This document shows, piece by piece, positions 1-8,503 of a DNA stretch of 13,589 nt; position 1 is the stretch's first letter, and each line of letters starts with the position of its first letter. This DNA is from Thoreauomyces humboldtii (lineage: Eukaryota; Chytridiomycota; Chytridiomycetes; Spizellomycetales; Powellomycetaceae). A program made the position numbers and the translations under genes. The notes beneath the pieces are model-generated. The model was given only the letters and a program-made list of their open reading frames with translations. It was not told the origin of the DNA and made no database searches. The stretch covers positions 1 through 13,589 of the forward strand of contig JADGJA010000632.1 of NCBI GenBank assembly GCA_027596035.1, in the 5' to 3' direction.

Positions 1-228
1 GTATTGAGACGGTAGAGCTCAACGGGTGACTGAAGTGGGAATGAATGATACCGGTAGTGATGATCTCTTTCGACGACGGGAGGAAAGGGTTCTCGTCGTC
101 CAGGTGGAGGGGTGGAGGGGAAGAATCTTCGACACCGGTGCAGCTGAGGGCGACTGGGAGGGCGACGGACGACGACGAGGTTACGGAGGGTTCAGAACAC
201 CGACATTCCCCATCCACACTACGCAGCC
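1..228. promoter_or_regulatory. Upstream region of GCN20
   Basis: This is the 228-base stretch before the GCN20 start codon, presumably its core promoter and 5' leader. No gene is supported here. ATGs at 41 and 45 open short frames that run past the GCN20 start (to 301 and 356). They would be overlapping upstream ORFs only if transcription starts before position 41, which the sequence does not show. No clear TATA box was seen. Confidence 0.4.
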
Positions 229-2567
229 ATGCCACCTTCCTCCGCAGAGATCAGAGGCTACATCAAGGAGGCTGTGCCAGGTCTCAATGGAGATTTGCTA
301 GAATACGTAGGCTTCTTTCACGCTCTTTTTTCCTTGTCCGTCATTGGCCTCCCTAGTCCACGAGATCACTTAGGCTGACGATCAATCCCGTAACAGGTGA
401 CGGGTTACTTTGACGATGCTTCCAGCGACAGGTCGCGGGACGAGCTGCTGGACTTCTTGCTTCCACTGCTGAGCGAAGCAGGAAGCTCCGAAGAAGACAT
501 CGAGTCCCTCTGCGACCGTCTCGCCGCCCTCACGCCAGCGCCCGAGGCGGCCTTCGGCTACGGCGTGATAGCGTTGGATGGGCCCGTCGTCATGTCGCAG
601 GCGGATGCGGGAGATGCAAAGTTCAGATCTGGGGAGGACCGCGTCGACATCCGACACGGCCAATCCACCAGTGGACCTCAAAAATCGACCGTGGACCAAA
701 GGAAGCTCCGTCTCGCGGAGAAGAAGCTCGCGGAAAAGAACGCTAAGCGTGGTCTCTACGATCCAGATGCGATACCCGTGTGGAATCCCGACGTCAAGCC
801 CGCCATTATCGTCAACCAGATGAACGTCTCGGGTGCCACCAACATGAGCAAGGACATCAAGCTCGAGAACTTCGACATTGCCTTTGCCGGAAAGAAGATC
901 CTGCAGAACGCCAATCTCAGCCTGGTCTACGGAAGGAGATACGGTCTGGTCGGAAAGAACGGTGTCGGAAAATCCACACTGCTCCGTGCCATCGCCCACG
1001 AGGAGCTTCGACTGCCAGCGCACATCCGCGTGCTGCACGTTGAACAGGAAATTGCTGGAGATGACACGGCCGCCCTTCAGTCGGTGCTGGATGCCGATAC
1101 TGTTCGCTCGGGTTTGCTGGACGAAGAGAAGAAGCTCAATTCGGGACTATCTAAGCTCGGTACCACACCTGACGAGGCGGAGAAGATGAGCAAGCGCCTC
1201 AAGGAGGTGTATCAGGCTCTCGAGGACATCGAAGCCGACAAGGCAGAGTCCAGAGCCTCGGCAATTCTCAACGGACTGGGTTTCACGCCCGACCAACAGC
1301 GCGCCGCCACGCGCACCTTCAGCGGCGGATGGCGTATGCGATTGGCGCTTGCCCGCGCTTTGTTCTGCAAACCGGACCTTCTTCTTGCCGACGAAGTCAC
1401 CAACTATCTCGATTTCCCTGCAGTCGTGTGGCTCGAGAAGTACTTCCAACAGTGGACAGCAACCCTCCTCGTCGTATCCCACGATCGATCCTTCCTCGAC
1501 GCTGTTTCCACCGACGTCCTACATCTCCACGACGGTCTCCTTGACTACTACCGAGGAAACTTCTCCATCTTTGTCGGGACCAAGGCCGAGCGTCGCCGCA
1601 ATCAGCTTCGCGAGTACGAGGCCCAGCTTGGATATCGAACGCATCTCCAGGACTTCATCGACCGATGGCGATACAATGCCAAGCGAGCCGCGCAAGCGCA
1701 AAGCAAGATCAAGCTGCTCGAGAAGCTCCCACCGCTCAACCCACCGCCCAAGGACGACATGGAGGGCATTGCAGGAGAAGGCGCCGACATCCTCTTCCGC
1801 TTCCCAGATCCCGAGAAGCTTTCCCCACCTATCCTCCGTGTCACAGACATCAAGTTTGGATATAACGCGGAACGCACCATCCTCAACGGCGTGTCCTTCG
1901 ACCTCCAAATGGACTCGAAAATCGCCGTGGTGGGACCCAATGGAGCAGGAAAATCGACCCTCATCTACTTGATGACGGGTCAGGTGGAGCCACAGAAGGG
2001 AGTTGTCCAACGCCACGGACGTCTGCGAGTGGCCCTCTTTTCCCAACATCACGTCGATCAGCTCGAGCTCGGCGCCTCCTCTGTCCAGTTCTTGCAAGGG
2101 AAGTTTCCGGGAATGCAGGAGGAGGAATACAGGCGAGTTCTGGGTCGATACGGTCTTACGGGGACGACCGCGCTGCAACCTATCGGAACTCTCAGCGGAG
2201 GACAAAAATCTCGTGCCGTCTTTGCTTGGATGGCCATGACGAACCCCCACGTTCTTATTCTCGACGAACCTACCAGTATGTTAAGATTGAAGTTGTCTCT
2301 TGCCTTTTCGGCTTTCTTCCATGAAGCTAACCACAAGATTCTTCAGACCATTTGGACATGGACTCGATCGACGCCCTCGCGTCAGCTTGCCGAGAATTCA
2401 AGGGAGGCATCGCCATCGTTTCTCACGACGAGCGGTTCCTCGACGCCGTTTGCAACGAAGTGTGGGTTTGCGACTCTGGAAAGCTTTCGAGGTTCGAGGG
2501 CAAGGCGGGTGTCCAGGACGGAGTCGTCAAACAATACAAAGCGTCGCTTAACATCGACGAGTCGTAG
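229..2567 (+). CDS. GCN20: Gcn20/ABCF3-type ABC-F ATPase (3 exons, 725 aa)
   Basis: Exons are 229-306, 397-2275 and 2347-2567; introns are 307-396 (90 nt, phase 0) and 2276-2346 (71 nt, splitting the Asn codon of the second Walker B). Gcn20 is a cytosolic, soluble ABC-F protein that works with Gcn1 on ribosomes to activate the eIF2alpha kinase Gcn2 in amino-acid starvation; this role is family knowledge. The N-terminal ~190 residues resemble the Gcn1-binding region, and DLLEYVTGYF is formed only by joining exons 1 and 2. NBD1 has Walker A GKNGVGKST (212-220), signature SGGWR (from 335), Walker B LLADEVTNYLD (355-365) and H-loop His388. NBD2 has Walker A GPNGAGKST (539-547), signature LSGGQ (625-629), Walker B LDEPTNHLD (648-656) and H-loop His679. 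The Lys/Arg-rich linker with RYNAKRA lies between them. No membrane segments are present. Length matches yeast Gcn20 (752) and ABCF3 (about 709). NBD1 Walker B is atypical (Val for Pro, Tyr for His/Met). Without the second intron removed, the frame drifts into unrelated sequence up to 2769. Confidence 0.93.
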
Positions 2568-2801
2568 CATAGATCCACGCCCTTGCACCTCATACAGAAA
2601 AAGAAGCAGAATAGATCTCCTGAGCTATCTTTCATTTGTGCTGAGGTGCCTTCCTGTGTACTTTGTTGACATAGGAGCACTCATGAGGAACCACCAAAGC
2701 TTAAAAGCATCGATATGTACGGAGGAAGAAGAGTTTACAGGCACTCTTCTTTCTCGTGCAGCAAAGTAACCTTAACCAAAAAAAAACACGTGGACATGTG
2801 T
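2568..2801. other. Convergent intergenic region, GCN20 and 2802-3771 gene
   Basis: These 234 bases separate two stop codons facing each other and presumably hold both 3' UTRs and poly(A) sites. An A-run at 2778-2786 leads into an imperfect inverted repeat at 2784-2803 (arms AAACACGT and ATGTGTTT, 4-base loop) that contains a CACGTG hexamer at 2787-2792 and touches the TAA of the minus-strand gene. No gene is supported here. Confidence 0.5.
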
Positions 2802-3771
2802 TTAGCGATAGTATCGCTGAGAGATCGGTGGAAGTCGAGACGACGATGGCGTCCTGCGCTCAACTCGTCCTGCCTTGATCTCCACATCTATGCGTCTCCG
2901 CTTCTGACTTCGTCGATTTCGGGTCTTGCGGACGACAGGGTTGGCGGGAGTCAGAGATGTGACCGGTATCACCCGGTCCTGCCAGGCATTTTGCTAACAG
3001 AAAGCGGTTCGCGCATGAGGGCAAACTCCGAGCCGAACATTCATTGGTTTGCTCAAACGTACCACACTTGATGTGACTTCTTGAGTTATCGATTCCGGTG
3101 ACACAGCCGCCATTTGAGCGTTTCTCATCAGGGTGGCCTCCTCGTCGCTGGGGACATGACAATGATGAGCAGTCGGATCGCTCCGCTCAAAAGCCAAGAT
3201 GACCAGACCAACCTATCCAACTCATGGTTCCGTGCCATCATGGCTCGCCGGGCAGCTTCGTAGTCTGCATTCTGATCCAAAGAGACAAGGCAAGGCCCCT
3301 GCCTTGCAAACAGGCAGAACTCTATCAAACCACAAAACCTCAGCGGTCTCGCTAAGTACGATCATGAAAAGAGAAAATACCTGGAGCAACCTCCCGAGTT
3401 TCAGCAGACTCAACCGCTCGCACCGCGTCCGCATGCGTTGAGTCAAGATACTCGGTCAAAAGCCTAGCAGCATCCTCGTCGCCGCTTCCCTCCAGACCCT
3501 CCTCCTCCTGAACCAGAAGCTTCCTCACAGAAGGTCTCATCCTCGAGCATGACGCATCTCGTACGCGCACGGGCTTCGTAAAGCAAGCCTTCCAGGCTTT
3601 TGGTGGTTCCTGAGTTGGGGTAACAAGGTCTTCTGGGAGCAGAGGTGGAGGTGGGGGTAACCAGAATGCGACGGAGCCGAATGCGGGAGGTTTGGGAGGC
3701 GTTTTCGCTGCGAGCCTGGCTGCTGCGATCTTCAAGGCTCGCTTGCTTTGTCCACGTTTCGTCGGTGGCAT
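2802..3771 (-). CDS. Hypothetical 239-aa protein, 4 exons
   Basis: I do not recognise this protein. Minus-strand exons are 3771-3381, 3264-3213, 3147-3063 and 2993-2802. Introns are 116, 65 and 69 nt with donors GTATTT, GTTGGT and GTACGT and acceptors TGCAG, CCCAG and TTAG. All three junctions join in phase (1, 2 and 0), and the spliced frame is exactly 720 nt with no internal stop, which is the main support. The ATG at 3771 is the first in-frame ATG. The product starts with a basic segment (MPPTKRGQSKRALK) and has a proline run (WLPPPPPLLPED). The middle is acidic and probably helical (DYEAARRAMMARNHELD, SDEEATLMRNAQM), and the C-terminal exon is very basic with an NLS-like RNRRSQKRRR and ends in QRYYR. 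A nuclear, perhaps chromatin- or RNA-associated role is an inference from composition only. The gene is divergent from the gene at 4115 across a 343-bp shared promoter. The GTTGGT donor is the weakest element. Confidence 0.68.
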
Positions 3772-4114
3772 GCTTCTACGGGGACTGTCGTTGCGGTTGC
3801 ATGTCAGGGGCAACTCGGCGGACGAGAACGAGAAGGCGGGAGGTGCTGTGCCACATGCTGTGCCACGCACACAATATCCAAGTGGCTTTGCATGTTCATT
3901 CAACTTGCGTTCTACTCGGAAACGCGTCACGCTAAATGCCCCTTGAGGGAAACGGGAGAACAGACCTTCTCACTTTGTGGAGGCGCGAGTGCATGTCGGC
4001 GCATTGACCATCTGGAATAAGACTCCCGCTTTTCGCGTCAAACTCTTCCCACGAGCAGTGCGTAACGCAACGTAACGCAACAGCGCTTTGAGCAACGCAT
4101 GAATTCAACCAGCC
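3772..4114. promoter_or_regulatory. Shared divergent promoter with two CGCGTCA sites
   Basis: This 343-bp interval lies between the start codons of the minus-strand gene at 3771 and the plus-strand gene at 4115, so it must carry both promoters. It contains ACGCGT (3922-3927) within AACGCGTCA and a second CGCGTCA at 4034-4040. ACGCGT is the core of the MluI cell-cycle box bound by MBF in ascomycete yeasts; function here is inferred. A perfect 10-bp tandem repeat lies close to the downstream start. Confidence 0.4.
4061..4080. repeat. Perfect 10-bp tandem duplication (CGTAACGCAA x2)
   Basis: Two identical copies of CGTAACGCAA stand head to tail at 4061-4070 and 4071-4080, 35 bp before the start codon at 4115. 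They probably fall in the 5' leader or near the transcription start of the plus-strand gene. A related AGCAACGCAT follows at 4091-4100. The role is unknown. Confidence 0.85.
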
Positions 4115-6868
4115 ATGCCCACCAAACGTCGAGGAAAGAAAGCTGGAAAGGACGGCGCAAGCCCTGCTCAGAGCTCGATCAGCGACGCCGACGCAGAAGA
4201 CGCCTTTTCGCCGGCAGTCGAGACACCTATCAGTGAGCTTGCTACGACGCCCCAACTGGACGCCCGCGCTTCACCTTCCCATGCCGTCGAACCTGCATCT
4301 GGAGCTATTACGCCGTTATCGCCGTCAATCGCGGACGACGCCGCAGCTCAATGGGGAGCGCTGGATGCTGTGATACCTCCAGGGGTTCAGCCCTTCCCAC
4401 TCTCCACCGAGGATGATCTACCAAAGTGGGATGAAGGGAGCGGGGCGGGCGAACCATTTGGTCAGACCGAAGCTGTGGATGTCTCTCCTTTTCCCTCTAT
4501 TCTGGATGATCCATTGCCGGAAAACGATTTACCCGGCATACCTGAAGCTCGCATCGATGCGCCAAACCTGCAGGTCCCACCAGGAGTGAATCCATTTCCG
4601 TTATCTATGGAGGTTGACCTTCCAAAATGGGACGAGGGAGATGGGACTGGGGCGCCATTTGGGCAAACAGTAGCAGTGGAGGTGCCAGCTTTTCCTACTG
4701 GAGAAGAGCAGGTGGAAAGTTCCATAGTCGCCGACGTTCCGTCGTTTCCTCTCTCGACGGAAGATGATCTTCCAAAGTGGGATGAGGGAAGCGGCGCCGG
4801 GCCACCTTTTGGACAAACGGAAACAGCTGAGATCCGGGCATTCCCTGACATCCCAGTCGACCTTTTCCCCGCTAGTCCAAATGAACCGCAAGACTTGAGG
4901 ATTGATGCTGGCATTGATTCTACTGAGTTTGCCGCCTGTTCATCACAAACTCCTGCTACTCCTGATTTGAAGGAATTCCCATCTCGAGATGACGCTACGG
5001 CAGATGAGACGCCTAAAGTGGTTTCCTCTCCGTCCGTTGACCATGGATTCAGGGAAGAGGAGATGGCCCCCACAGTTCCCCTACCAGAAGTACAGGAGGC
5101 GGGTGGAATCAGCGCTGGTTTCGCTACACCACTTATGCATGATCAGCTTGATCTGAATGGAGCGCCGGCCAAAGAAGCGTCCGAAGCATTATCGGGTCCG
5201 GTCCCCACAGAGGGATTCTCGTTCCTCCCCCCACCGCCTTCGGGAAGGGATGAAACTGGTTTCGCTCAGAATCTGCACGAAGGCTTTGACGATGATTTTG
5301 ACGCTCCATTTCAGCCACCAGCATTGATAGCAAACGAACATCCCTTGCCTCCAAATCCATCAATGAGTATACCTGAATCGAACGTGTCACAAACTTTGCC
5401 CGAAGAGCCGGCTTCGTTCGGCTCAACCCCATTCCTTCCTCCTCCACCCACAGCAGGCGCTGGGGTCCCGTCCGATGACGATGATTTCAGTGACTTTGGC
5501 GACTTCTCGACGAACACCCCATCTGCCACGGTTGTTCCGCCGGCGATTCCTGAGGCTGGAGAGGCTGATGACGATTTTGGGGATTTCGAGGACTTTGCGC
5601 CTCCACCTCCTGTTACTGCCACAGGATTGTCCGTTCCAAATGCCCCCGCGCAACGCAACACCGTACCTGAAGAGCCGACATCGGTGGCGGATCCCGTGGA
5701 AGAGCAAAGAATTTGGGAGATTCTCGTAAGCATTGCTTAAACAGCTCACGGCAGCCACATCGTGATGCTGATGCTTGCCATCGTTACCTAGAGCAGTGTC
5801 GCTGGATCAAATAATACCAACCTTGCCCTGTTGAGCGACGTCAACGCCAAGCTCGCCAAAATCTTTCCGGCTGTCGCCCGGGCAGCGGATACGGCACCTG
5901 CGACGTTTGGACAACCACAGCCGATATTTGAAGAGCGACCGTTGTCTGGTAGTCCTGTGGGACCTACTGGTGGTACCGATCGTCCTAAAGCCATTGTGCC
6001 GAACTCTGCCTTCCAAGGGACATCATGGTATGCACCGCGTTGACTTCCGAGCTGCGCATAATAGGCACAGAACTCAGATTCGTTCTTTGTAAGGTATGCT
6101 CTCTGGAACAAGCTTGCGTCCGACACTATCTATTCGGACAACCCTAGCACACAGTTCCGATGGCGAAAATCGCACATTCGGAGAGCCTACTTGCATGCAC
6201 TCGACATCAACATTATCCTCGACGAGGTAGGGGTGAGGCGGGCGGCCATCTGCTTGGTGAATGCTGATGATTTCATTCTCTTCCGCTTCTAGGCGCAACA
6301 GCAAACACCTGTGCAAGCTCAAGCTCCGCGCGCATCGATCGACTATTCTGGTTCATTTGCACCAGGGACGCCGAGTACGTCAGGAGCACCTCGACTGCCG
6401 GGAGACGGCTCAGCTGCCGATAAGGGCAAGACCCCGCGGGATTCGCGCGAGATGGAACTCCTTGAGGCCAAAAAACTTTGCGATGTTGCTGAAGGTAAAA
6501 GAATTGTTGAACTGTCTGTCGATGGTTCACCCGTTTATTCTTGCCCTTCCCGACAGAGGAGATCCGGCAGCAGACAGTAGCACAATTAGCGGCACTCGTA
6601 GCAAACCTGACCAGCTCGCATCAGAAGATGCAGGACCAGGCCAACTATTGGCTAGATTCCAAGGAGCAGCTCATTATGGACGCGGAGATGCACAACAAGA
6701 TGATTGCCAGTCTGGTCCAGTATGCTCAGCAACAGCAGACGGCGCCGAAAGGTAAGAGAGTACTCAATAGTGTATCGTAACCGGTTTTCTGATTTGTCGC
6801 CTGTTATATAACATGCTCTTATAGCGAGTCCCCGAAGCACTTCCCCAGGCAAAAAGGGACGCCGATAG
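4115..6868 (+). CDS. LAA2-like putative AP-1/clathrin accessory protein (6 exons, 806 aa)
   Basis: Exons are 4115-5725, 5792-6027, 6094-6226, 6293-6494, 6557-6751 and 6825-6868. Introns are 66, 66, 66, 62 and 73 nt, all joining in phase (0, 2, 0, 1, 1). The N-terminal ~500 residues are acidic, Pro/Ser-rich and probably disordered. They hold three copies of a 34-residue repeat (94-127, 161-194, 211-244) and acidic phenylalanine motifs DDDFDAPF (392-399), DDDDFSDFGDF (454-464) and DDDFGDFEDF (485-494). FGDF-type motifs bind gamma-ear/GAE domains of AP-1 and GGA adaptors. The conserved C-terminal part has TSWYALWNKL (W616, W620), a basic FRWRKSHIRRAYLHAL and INIILDE, then a helical tail rich in Gln/Met with YWLDSKEQL. 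From memory this layout matches the yeast LAA2 (YBL010C) family, which helps Laa1 localise AP-1 at the trans-Golgi/endosome. Assignment to that family is moderate; the adaptor-binding role is inferred. There is no signal peptide or membrane segment. Confidence 0.72.
4394..4846 (+). repeat. Three copies of a 34-residue protein repeat
   Basis: Within the LAA2-like protein, copies lie at 4394-4495, 4595-4696 and 4745-4846 (residues 94-127, 161-194, 211-244). All share FPLS, DLPKWDEG, a Gly-x-Gly stretch, PFGQT and a closing FP. Codons for the shared residues often differ between copies, for example Lys AAG/AAA/AAG, Asp GAT/GAC/GAT and Gly GGG/GGA/GGA in the KWDEG stretch. The peptide therefore appears kept by selection rather than recently duplicated. 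I know no named motif that fits. Confidence 0.85.
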
Positions 6869-6973
6869 AACCGGGGCTTGCCAAACCAGTGTTCAGTATG
6901 TTTGAAATATTATATATAATACTTGCGAACTGCAAGTCTGTCTCTTCGTAAGATTTACTTCCGGTTACATCTC
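6869..6973. terminator. Compact convergent 3' region with palindromic TATATA element
   Basis: Only 105 bp separate the stop of the LAA2-like gene (6868) from the stop of the methyltransferase (6974). In the middle is a perfect 14-bp palindrome, TATTATATATAATA (6908-6921), followed at once by a 6-bp inverted repeat ACTTGC...GCAAGT (6921-6937, 5-base loop). TATATA is a known 3'-end efficiency element in yeast. Because this one is palindromic it reads the same in both transcripts, so it could serve both genes. Function is inferred. Confidence 0.45.
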
Positions 6974-8035
6974 TTACTCTATGGTATCTACGTTGTAGCA
7001 GCTGAACAGATAAAGTCTATATCTTCTCCGCTCGCCTTTCCAAGCGTCCCCGAACACCTCGTCCACCCATTGCCATCCGCCCTTGAACCCGGCTCGAGCC
7101 ATGTTCGCCTCAAACTCTGCGATGTGTCCCAAAAACTGATCCCGGATACGATTCAAGATCACGACGCGCCCGACTGGTGCGCTGGATGCACGAAAGATGC
7201 ATCGCATGACGTCCGGAAGGAGTCGTGCATGATGACGATCATACACGACATCGGCCGCCAGGATGCAGTCGACACCCTCAGCAAGGTCCGAGGACGGAGG
7301 ATCGTTCCAGTCGAGTTGACGTACGTCGACGCGATCTGCCACTCCATTGGTCTCCATGTTTCGCGTCGCAGTGGCGAGAATGGACGGATGAAAGTCGGTT
7401 GCGGTGATCCTGACGGACGAGGGAAGCGACCTCGCGGCGACGACGGCAGTGATCCCCGTTCCGCATCCGAGTTCGAGGATGTGGGTCATAGACGTTCGGT
7501 AGGGATCCGGGAGGAGTCCCTCATCGAGGACCCGGGCCAGGAGGATGCCGGCGTTCCAAATCTGGTTGCCGATCTCTACATCGTCGGACGTGTTCCCGGC
7601 TAGCGGCTCATGGATCCTGACAGGGCCGTGAAGGAAGTCCCAGGTTTCCGGCTCCTCCGACGAGGAAGCGGCATCCCTGTGCGTCGGACCGGAGTTCCGG
7701 TGACCATGATCGTCGTCGTCGCATGACGGTGGAATTGGAGAATCCGACCCGCACCCGCCGAGGAGCGACGCCATGGTGGCGGCCGTTTCCTCCAGAGCAG
7801 CCTCTCCGTCTGGACCGAGGACCTCGAGCTCCTCCATCCGTCGAAAAAGCCACCTCTTGACGCCTTCCACGGCGAGTCCTCGATCGTCCACTCCTTCGGT
7901 CGCTCCATCCCAGTAGCCAGAGTCGGTGTCGTCCTGTGGGGCCGTGCAGAACCTGTCTCGAACATCTGCGAGAACCGCCAGGTAGGGAGCGAGATCACTG
8001 GTCGAGTGGATGGAGACTCGAGGAAGGGGCGCCAT
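6974..8035 (-). CDS. Class I SAM-dependent methyltransferase, METTL21-like (353 aa)
   Basis: This is a single uninterrupted frame, starting at the ATG at 8035-8033 and ending at TAA 6976-6974. It has the seven-beta-strand methyltransferase motifs in order: SAM-binding ILELGCGTG (186-194), acidic end of strand 2 in TATDFH (211-216), LDWND (241-245) and ADVVYD (261-266). The last is the post-II D-x-x-Y type motif of the METTL21/family-16 protein lysine methyltransferases. IGNQIWNAGILLARVL (155-170), just before motif I, also fits this family, in which a Trp-containing segment precedes the SAM site. The N-terminal 150 residues are family-variable, with an acidic/His stretch (DDDDHGH, 106-112). 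The substrate cannot be told from sequence; relatives modify lysines in translation factors, chaperones and ribosomal proteins. It probably acts in the cytosol or nucleus (no signal peptide). It shares a 468-bp divergent promoter interval with NOC2 and is the only intronless gene here. Confidence 0.88.
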   Translation of the reverse strand: MAPLPRVSIHSTSDLAPYLAVLADVRDRFCTAPQDDTDSGYWDGATEGVDDRGLAVEGVKRWLFRRMEELEVLGPDGEAALEETAATMASLLGGCGSDSPIPPSCDDDDHGHRNSGPTHRDAASSSEEPETWDFLHGPVRIHEPLAGNTSDDVEIGNQIWNAGILLARVLDEGLLPDPYRTSMTHILELGCGTGITAVVAARSLPSSVRITATDFHPSILATATRNMETNGVADRVDVRQLDWNDPPSSDLAEGVDCILAADVVYDRHHARLLPDVMRCIFRASSAPVGRVVILNRIRDQFLGHIAEFEANMARAGFKGGWQWVDEVFGDAWKGERRRYRLYLFSCYNVDTIE

Positions 8036-8503
8036 CGACGGCGAGCAAAGGAGTTGGTACGGATATGAGAGAAAACTACTCGAAGCACAACAAAAATAAA
8101 TAAAGACCGGGAGGCGGGGGGAGGGGATGAAAGATCAGCCCTGAGAAAGAACGCTTCAGCAGCTCATGCGGACGGAACGACCTCTCTGCCCTCTGCCCTC
8201 TGCGCTCACGGGGACAATAAATAGGTGCAGTGCCAAGTATCGATAGTGGAAAGTGGGGTGGAATGAGGGAGGATACTTGTACGTCTTGACGGAGTGTTTT
8301 CGAGGAAGGAGCTCATGGTTCCTGATTAGGATAAAGAGAGGCAGAGACCTTTCTTGTTGACGCTCGCACATTTTCTCTTTTTTCTTTTTTGTTTGGTTGT
8401 TTCTTGGGTTCTTTGCAGGACATTCGTTCCAGGCTTCACAAAATACTTGTGCTGCCATCTACGACTTTGGACTGAGCAGCAGCGGAACGGACGCAAGGCA
8501 ACG
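8036..8503. promoter_or_regulatory. Shared divergent promoter/5' leader of methyltransferase and NOC2
   Basis: This 468-bp interval lies between two divergent start codons. For the methyltransferase (minus), an AT-rich AAATAAATAAA stretch near 8094-8104 could act as a TATA-like element. For NOC2, an ATAAATAG stretch near 8217-8224 is a weaker candidate. A CTCTGCC-type 7-mer is repeated three times at 8184-8204 (last copy CTCTGCG). A long pyrimidine tract at 8370-8418 ends in TTTGCAG and looks like a 3' splice site. No protein-coding gene is supported. Confidence 0.4.
8279..8418 (+). other. NOC2: Possible 5' UTR intron of NOC2
   Basis: A GTACGT donor at 8279 and a T/C-rich tract ending in TTTGCAG at 8418 would define a 140-nt intron in the NOC2 leader, 85 nt before the start codon at 8504. 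The pyrimidine run is stronger than in any coding intron of the window. There is no coding-frame test in a UTR, so this stays tentative. Confidence 0.28.

Noticed and set aside
26..356. Overlapping open frames upstream of and across the GCN20 start, as a gene or regulatory uORFs
   Set aside because: No recognisable protein; composition is low-complexity Arg/Gly. A uORF role would need a transcription start before position 41, which is unknown.
382..1038. 218-codon minus-strand open frame inside GCN20
   Set aside because: It lies antisense to strongly conserved ABC-F coding sequence and looks like a codon-bias shadow.
1519..2250. 243-codon minus-strand open frame inside GCN20
   Set aside because: Antisense of the conserved linker and second ATPase domain; no independent protein features.
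2276..2769. Unspliced GCN20 reading to a stop at 2769
   Set aside because: The last ~165 codons lose all ABC-F similarity, while removing 2276-2346 restores LDEPTNHLD, the H-loop and the Gcn20 C-terminus.
3772..3930. N-terminal extension of the unknown gene upstream of the ATG at 3771
   Set aside because: The longer frame begins at a GTG and contains no ATG before 3771; it would also consume most of the divergent promoter.
6923..7603. 226-codon plus-strand open frame opposite the methyltransferase
   Set aside because: It is antisense to all the SAM-binding motifs and has no recognisable features of its own.
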